DNA of 64,000 nt. Origin: Sphingomonadales bacterium (GTDB taxonomy: Bacteria > Pseudomonadota > Alphaproteobacteria > Sphingomonadales > Sphingomonadaceae). Below the pieces are notes generated by a model. It was given only the letters and a program-made list of their open reading frames with translations. It ran no database searches and was not told where the DNA came from. Positions within the stretch are counted from its first letter, which is position 1. Every line of letters begins with the position of its first letter. Positions 59,972-64,000 of the stretch are shown in pieces. A program made the position numbers and the translations under genes. The DNA lies in contig JAGWUH010000007.1 of NCBI GenBank assembly GCA_028868535.1, positions 1-64,000 of the forward strand, in the 5' to 3' direction.

Positions 59972-60003
59972 ACAGGCCGGGGAAGCGCCCCGGCCTGTCT
60001 TTC
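59972..60003 (+). terminator. Rho-independent terminator after the Lrp gene
   Basis: An 11-bp perfect stem (59972-59982 with 59988-59998) with a 5-base loop, followed by CTTTCT on the plus strand. Confidence 0.82.
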
Positions 60004-60073
60004 TCGATTCAGCGCGCAAGCGCCGGCATGGCAGCGGGCCCGGGCCCTTGCGCCGTCCGGCGCGCCGTCGCGG

Positions 60074-60274
60074 TCAGGCGGCGGCGGCGTTCGCCGAGCT
60101 CATCGAGCTCGAAGTCGTGTTGAAGGTGGTCTTCAACTGGTTGCCCAGGCCGTTCATGGCGACGATCGACGCCACGCTCAGCAGCGCGGCGATCAGGCCA
60201 TACTCGATGGCGGTCGCGCCGTCGCTCGATCGGACAAGGCGCTTGAACTGCTTCAGAAGGCGGTTGACGGTCAT
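60074..60274 (-). CDS. Flp/Fap-type pilin
   Basis: A prepilin of 66 residues for tight-adherence (type IVb) pili. The leader KRLVRSSDG is followed by the processing site and hydrophobic helix ATAIEYGLIAALLSVASIVA, with the Glu-Tyr pair typical of Flp pilins; the end is Ser/Ala-rich. ATG 60274 is preceded by GAGGAAACC. No tad or cpa assembly gene is near. A CtrA-like site lies 51-65 bases upstream, and pilA is a CtrA target in Caulobacter. Confidence 0.92.
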   Translation of the reverse strand: MTVNRLLKQFKRLVRSSDGATAIEYGLIAALLSVASIVAMNGLGNQLKTTFNTTSSSMSSANAAAA

Positions 60275-60324
60275 GGTTTCCTCGGCGGTCGCAATTGTTA
60301 TGCGCCGGGAAATACGTTCCAAGA

Positions 60325-60339
60325 TTAAACAATTTCTAA
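60325..60339. promoter_or_regulatory. Candidate CtrA-type site (TTAA-N7-CTAA)
   Basis: TTAA, seven bases, CTAA; on the strand of the pilin gene TTAG-N7-TTAA, one mismatch from the CtrA site. It lies 51-65 bases before the Flp start in an A/T-rich promoter-like stretch. Confidence 0.4.
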
Positions 60340-60375
60340 ATTCGGTTCAGAATTGGCAATCTTTCTGAACGGCCG

Positions 60376-61740
<1,365 letters not shown>

Positions 61741-61753
61741 GTCGCTTCCGGCC

Positions 61754-62275
61754 TCAGGCGATCACGACCAGCGGCTGGTCATACTCGACCGGCTGCGCGT
61801 TCTCGACGAGGATCGCGGTGATCGTCCCGGCCTTGCTGGCGGTGATCGGGTTCATCACCTTCATCGCCTCGATGATCAGCAGGGTGTCGCCCGGCTTCAC
61901 GTCCTTGCCGACGTGGACGAAGTTCGCCGCGCCCGGTTCCGGCGCCAGGTAGACGGTGCCCACCATCGGCGATTTCAGCGCGTCGACCGGCGCGGCGGCC
62001 GGTGCCGGCGACCCGGCCGCCGCACCCGTCGCAGTGCCCGCAACCGGGGCAGGCGCAGCGGCAGGGGCCGCCATCATCGGATAGGCCGCCGGTGCCGCCG
62101 GCAGCGGGATGGCCGGCGCGTTCTTCGCCACCCGGATCTTGCGGCCGCCGTCGGCAACCTCGATCTCGGTCAGCCCGGTCTCGGCCAGCAGCTCCGCCAG
62201 CTCGCGCACAAGCGCGCCATCGACATTCATCGCCGGCCGTTCCGCCCGCCCGCTCGCACCGTCCGCATCGCTCAT
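61754..62275 (-). CDS. accB: Acetyl-CoA carboxylase biotin carboxyl carrier protein
   Basis: AccB carries biotin between the two half reactions of acetyl-CoA carboxylase. The 173 residues have an N-terminal domain, an Ala/Pro-rich hinge (about 52-97), and the biotinyl domain with EAMKVMN, where K139 is the lysine modified by BirA (gene at 10082). [10 protein letters not shown] at 62275 is the chosen start; a later one at M16 ([11 protein letters not shown]) is closer to the usual family start and equally possible. Confidence 0.95.
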   Translation of the reverse strand: MSDADGASGRAERPAMNVDGALVRELAELLAETGLTEIEVADGGRKIRVAKNAPAIPLPAAPAAYPMMAAPAAAPAPVAGTATGAAAGSPAPAAAPVDALKSPMVGTVYLAPEPGAANFVHVGKDVKPGDTLLIIEAMKVMNPITASKAGTITAILVENAQPVEYDQPLVVIA

Positions 62276-62369
62276 GGCAACTCCTTTTCGCGCGCCCGTA
62301 TCGCCCGGGCGATGCGACTGCAACCCCGGTCAGGACACATTTCGGTGGATGTCGTCGTCCGGACCGGGC

Positions 62370-62807
62370 CTAGAGCCCGGCGGCCGCCTCCAGCGCCAGC
62401 AGGTAGCTGCGCGCCCCGAAGCCGGCGATGGTCCCTTTCGCGGCCATCCCGACATAGCTCTTGTGGCGGAATTCCTCGCGGGTGTGCGGGTTCGACAGGT
62501 GAACCTCGATCACCGGCACGCTGATCGCCTTGATCGCGTCGTGCAGCGCCACGCTGGTATGCGTCAGCGCCCCGGCATTGAGCAGGACCGCGGTGGCGTC
62601 GGCATCGTCGGCCTCGTGCAGCCAGTCGACCAGTTCGCCCTCGTGGTTGGACTGGCAGAACTCGATGGTCATGCCCAGTTCCTCGGCCCGCGCCGCCACC
62701 CGCGCGGCGATCGTGTCGAGCGTGTCGGTGCCGTAGATTCCCGGCTCCCGCGTGCCCAGCCGGTTCAGGTTCGGCCCGTTGACCACATAGACCAGATTGT
62801 CCGCCAT
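62370..62807 (-). CDS. aroQ: 3-dehydroquinate dehydratase, type II
   Basis: AroQ removes water from 3-dehydroquinate in the shikimate pathway. The 145 residues have NGPNLNRLGTREPGIYG with the catalytic Tyr (Y25), CQSNHEGELVDW, LNAGALTHTSVAL and EVHLSNPHTREEFR with the catalytic His. ATG 62807 (MADNLVYVVNG) is clear. It precedes accB by 94 bases, the usual order in alphaproteobacteria. Confidence 0.96.
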   Translation of the reverse strand: MADNLVYVVNGPNLNRLGTREPGIYGTDTLDTIAARVAARAEELGMTIEFCQSNHEGELVDWLHEADDADATAVLLNAGALTHTSVALHDAIKAISVPVIEVHLSNPHTREEFRHKSYVGMAAKGTIAGFGARSYLLALEAAAGL

Positions 62808-62875
62808 TTGCCCCGCTCGCTCGAAGTTGTCCTGCCATACCGGCCCGGTGCCGCAGCGCAAGCCGCCGCCGGCGC

Positions 62876-63286
62876 CTACTTGTCGCTTCCCGCCACTTTC
62901 CCCCACTGTCGCGCGGCGGTATAACCCAGGTAGCCGGTGCCGAACAGCGCGTAGAGCGGCTCTGGCAGGCCGGCCAGGTAGGCGTTCATGCCCCGGCCGA
63001 TCGCCAGCGCCAGCTCGGGGCGGAAGGCGGCCACCAGCCCCATCGGCAGCGCCCACAGGATCATCGCGTACATCACGTAGAGGAAGCTCGGCCGGGCCCG
63101 GCTCGTCCAGGGATCGCGCGAGCTCGCTTCGGCGACGATGCCCGAAAGCTGCGCCTGCACCAGTTGCAGCTCCTGCGAACCCTGCAGCGCCAGCAGTTGC
63201 AGCTTGGCCTGGTCGCGCTGCGCCTTGTCGGGAATGAGCCGGTCGATCAGGGTCGAGATCGGGCTGATCAGGGCATCGAGAATCAC
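62876..63286 (-). CDS. GTA/phage holin-like membrane protein (3TM family)
   Basis: A protein of 136 residues with an amphipathic start (MILDALISPISTLIDRLIPD), a Gln/Leu/Ala helical stretch, and two or three membrane segments (about 66-86 and 90-120). This fits the 3TM holin family known from gene transfer agents and phages. It begins with GTG behind GGAGGCG. There are no capsid or lysis genes near it, so it is either an orphan of a gene-transfer-agent system or has a cellular role. It lies 68 bases before aroQ. Confidence 0.7.
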   Translation of the reverse strand: MILDALISPISTLIDRLIPDKAQRDQAKLQLLALQGSQELQLVQAQLSGIVAEASSRDPWTSRARPSFLYVMYAMILWALPMGLVAAFRPELALAIGRGMNAYLAGLPEPLYALFGTGYLGYTAARQWGKVAGSDK

Positions 63287-63369
63287 GGCGCGCCTCCATT
63301 TTCCGGGAAAGCGCGATCAAATAACCATAATGGTTCGTGTAGGAAAGTGTTTTCTGCAGCCCTCGCGCA

Positions 63370-63399
63370 GAAACGCCGCCGACCCGAAGGACGGCGGCG
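63370..63399 (-). terminator. Candidate terminator of the PEP-CTERM gene
   Basis: An 8-bp stem (63374-63381 with 63392-63399) with a 10-base loop, followed by TTTC on the minus strand. It is 27 bases after the stop of the PEP-CTERM gene. Confidence 0.55.
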
Positions 63400-63425
63400 C
63401 TCCTGTCATGTCGTTTCGGAAGCGA

Positions 63426-64000
63426 TCAGGCGTACGAGACCGAGGTCCGCGCCACCTGCTGCCGGCGACGCATCGCCGCGCCGACCAGGCCGAAGCCGGC
63501 CAGCATCATCGCCCAGGTCGCCGGCTCGGGCACCGCGCCCTCGCCGGTGAACACCGGCGCGCCGAGGAAGATGTTCGGGCCCCAGTAGCCGTCCTGGCCG
63601 ACGCGATCGAGCGAGCCCGAGCCGGTCAGGAAGTTCGGCGTGCTCAGCGACTGCCAGCGCGACGACTGCCCCGACGAGGTCAGGATGGTGATGTCGGGGT
63701 TGGTGAAGAAGCCGCTGTCGGCCCAGGTGTAGTTGTCGCTGTTGCTGACGCCCGCGACTTCGTACGAAACGCCGGCGATCAGGTTGATCGGCGCGATCGT
63801 CACATAGCGGAAGTGCCCGCTCACCGGATAGACGTTGGTCACCGTCGCGGTGGCCAGCAGGGTGCCGGTGGTCAGGCACTGCGCGTCCGCGCACTGGTAG
63901 AACGCCACCGGGTTGCTGTCGACGTTGCCGGTGCGCGGGTCGGCGTAGTAGCCCAGCCCGGTCAGGGTCACGTTGTTGTTGACGGTGAACGCGGTGGCGA
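63426..64000 (-). CDS. PEPxxWA-CTERM exported protein, partial
   Basis: The last 191 codons of a secreted protein; the start lies beyond the window. The visible part is a beta-rich domain (TLTGLGYYADPRTGNVDSNP, VAFYQC, FRYVTIAPINLIAGVSYEVA). It ends with the sorting signal VPEPATWAMMLAGFGLVG and a basic tail RRRQQVARTSVSYA. In the known system exosortase cuts and processes such proteins for export to the surface or matrix. The frame is open to the window edge. Confidence 0.85.
   Translation of the reverse strand, partial: ATAFTVNNNVTLTGLGYYADPRTGNVDSNPVAFYQCADAQCLTTGTLLATATVTNVYPVSGHFRYVTIAPINLIAGVSYEVAGVSNSDNYTWADSGFFTNPDITILTSSGQSSRWQSLSTPNFLTGSGSLDRVGQDGYWGPNIFLGAPVFTGEGAVPEPATWAMMLAGFGLVGAAMRRRQQVARTSVSYA

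Overview
This 64 kb window looks like chromosomal DNA from an alphaproteobacterium of the order Sphingomonadales (Novosphingobium/Sphingomonas type). The reasons are the very high GC content, a GAAC-N7-GAAC LexA operator of the alphaproteobacterial kind, large TonB-dependent receptors, a PEPxxWA-type C-terminal sorting signal, and housekeeping gene strings such as nuo-birA-coaX-rnj, moaC-moeA-lexA and aroQ-accB-accC. I see no insertion sequence, integrase, CRISPR array or rRNA.

Layout. 1-13.6 kb is the end of the complex I operon (nuoF end to nuoN), running with almost no gaps into birA, coaX, RNase J and a small DUF1467-type membrane protein. 13.6-20.4 kb holds a TipN-like polar coiled-coil protein, an Hpt-like protein that lacks the phospho-accepting histidine, two unrecognised genes and a histidine kinase lacking its own phospho-accepting histidine. 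20.4-30.5 kb is a mostly minus-strand housekeeping block (gltA, gltX, lexA, moeA, moaC, trpC). It contains a comEC gene broken by an 8-bp tandem duplication and an accessory Rieske oxygenase plus small-protein pair between trpC and moaC.

31.6-50 kb is the most unusual part and is devoted to the cell surface. It has a two-partner-secretion-type outer-membrane pore, a FecR-domain protein with a long Gly/Ser/Asn repeat tail, and a CHASE2-EAL cyclic-di-GMP phosphodiesterase. These are followed, after a lipoprotein cytochrome c, by a four-gene operon of DUF11-like surface proteins that ends in a 1689-residue protein with an outer-membrane barrel, by a divergent CshA-like fibrillar adhesin gene, and by two divergent TonB-dependent receptors with repeated TGCAAC sites between them.

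53.6-64 kb holds tRNA-Pro(TGG), a class II aldolase gene with a truncated second copy, a BamE-like small gene broken by a 25-bp tandem duplication, a TauE-type permease, a CAT-anticodon tRNA (probably Ile2), a WalW-like deacetylase, a second unusual histidine kinase, an Lrp regulator, a Flp pilin, accC-accB-aroQ, a holin-like gene and a partial PEP-CTERM protein.

Four near-consensus CtrA-type sites (TTAA-N7-TTAA) lie upstream of the TipN-like/Hpt pair, the 314-residue unknown, the DUF11 operon and the Flp pilin gene. If real, they would tie the polarity and surface genes to the cell cycle. Function calls come from motifs read by eye; no database search was run.
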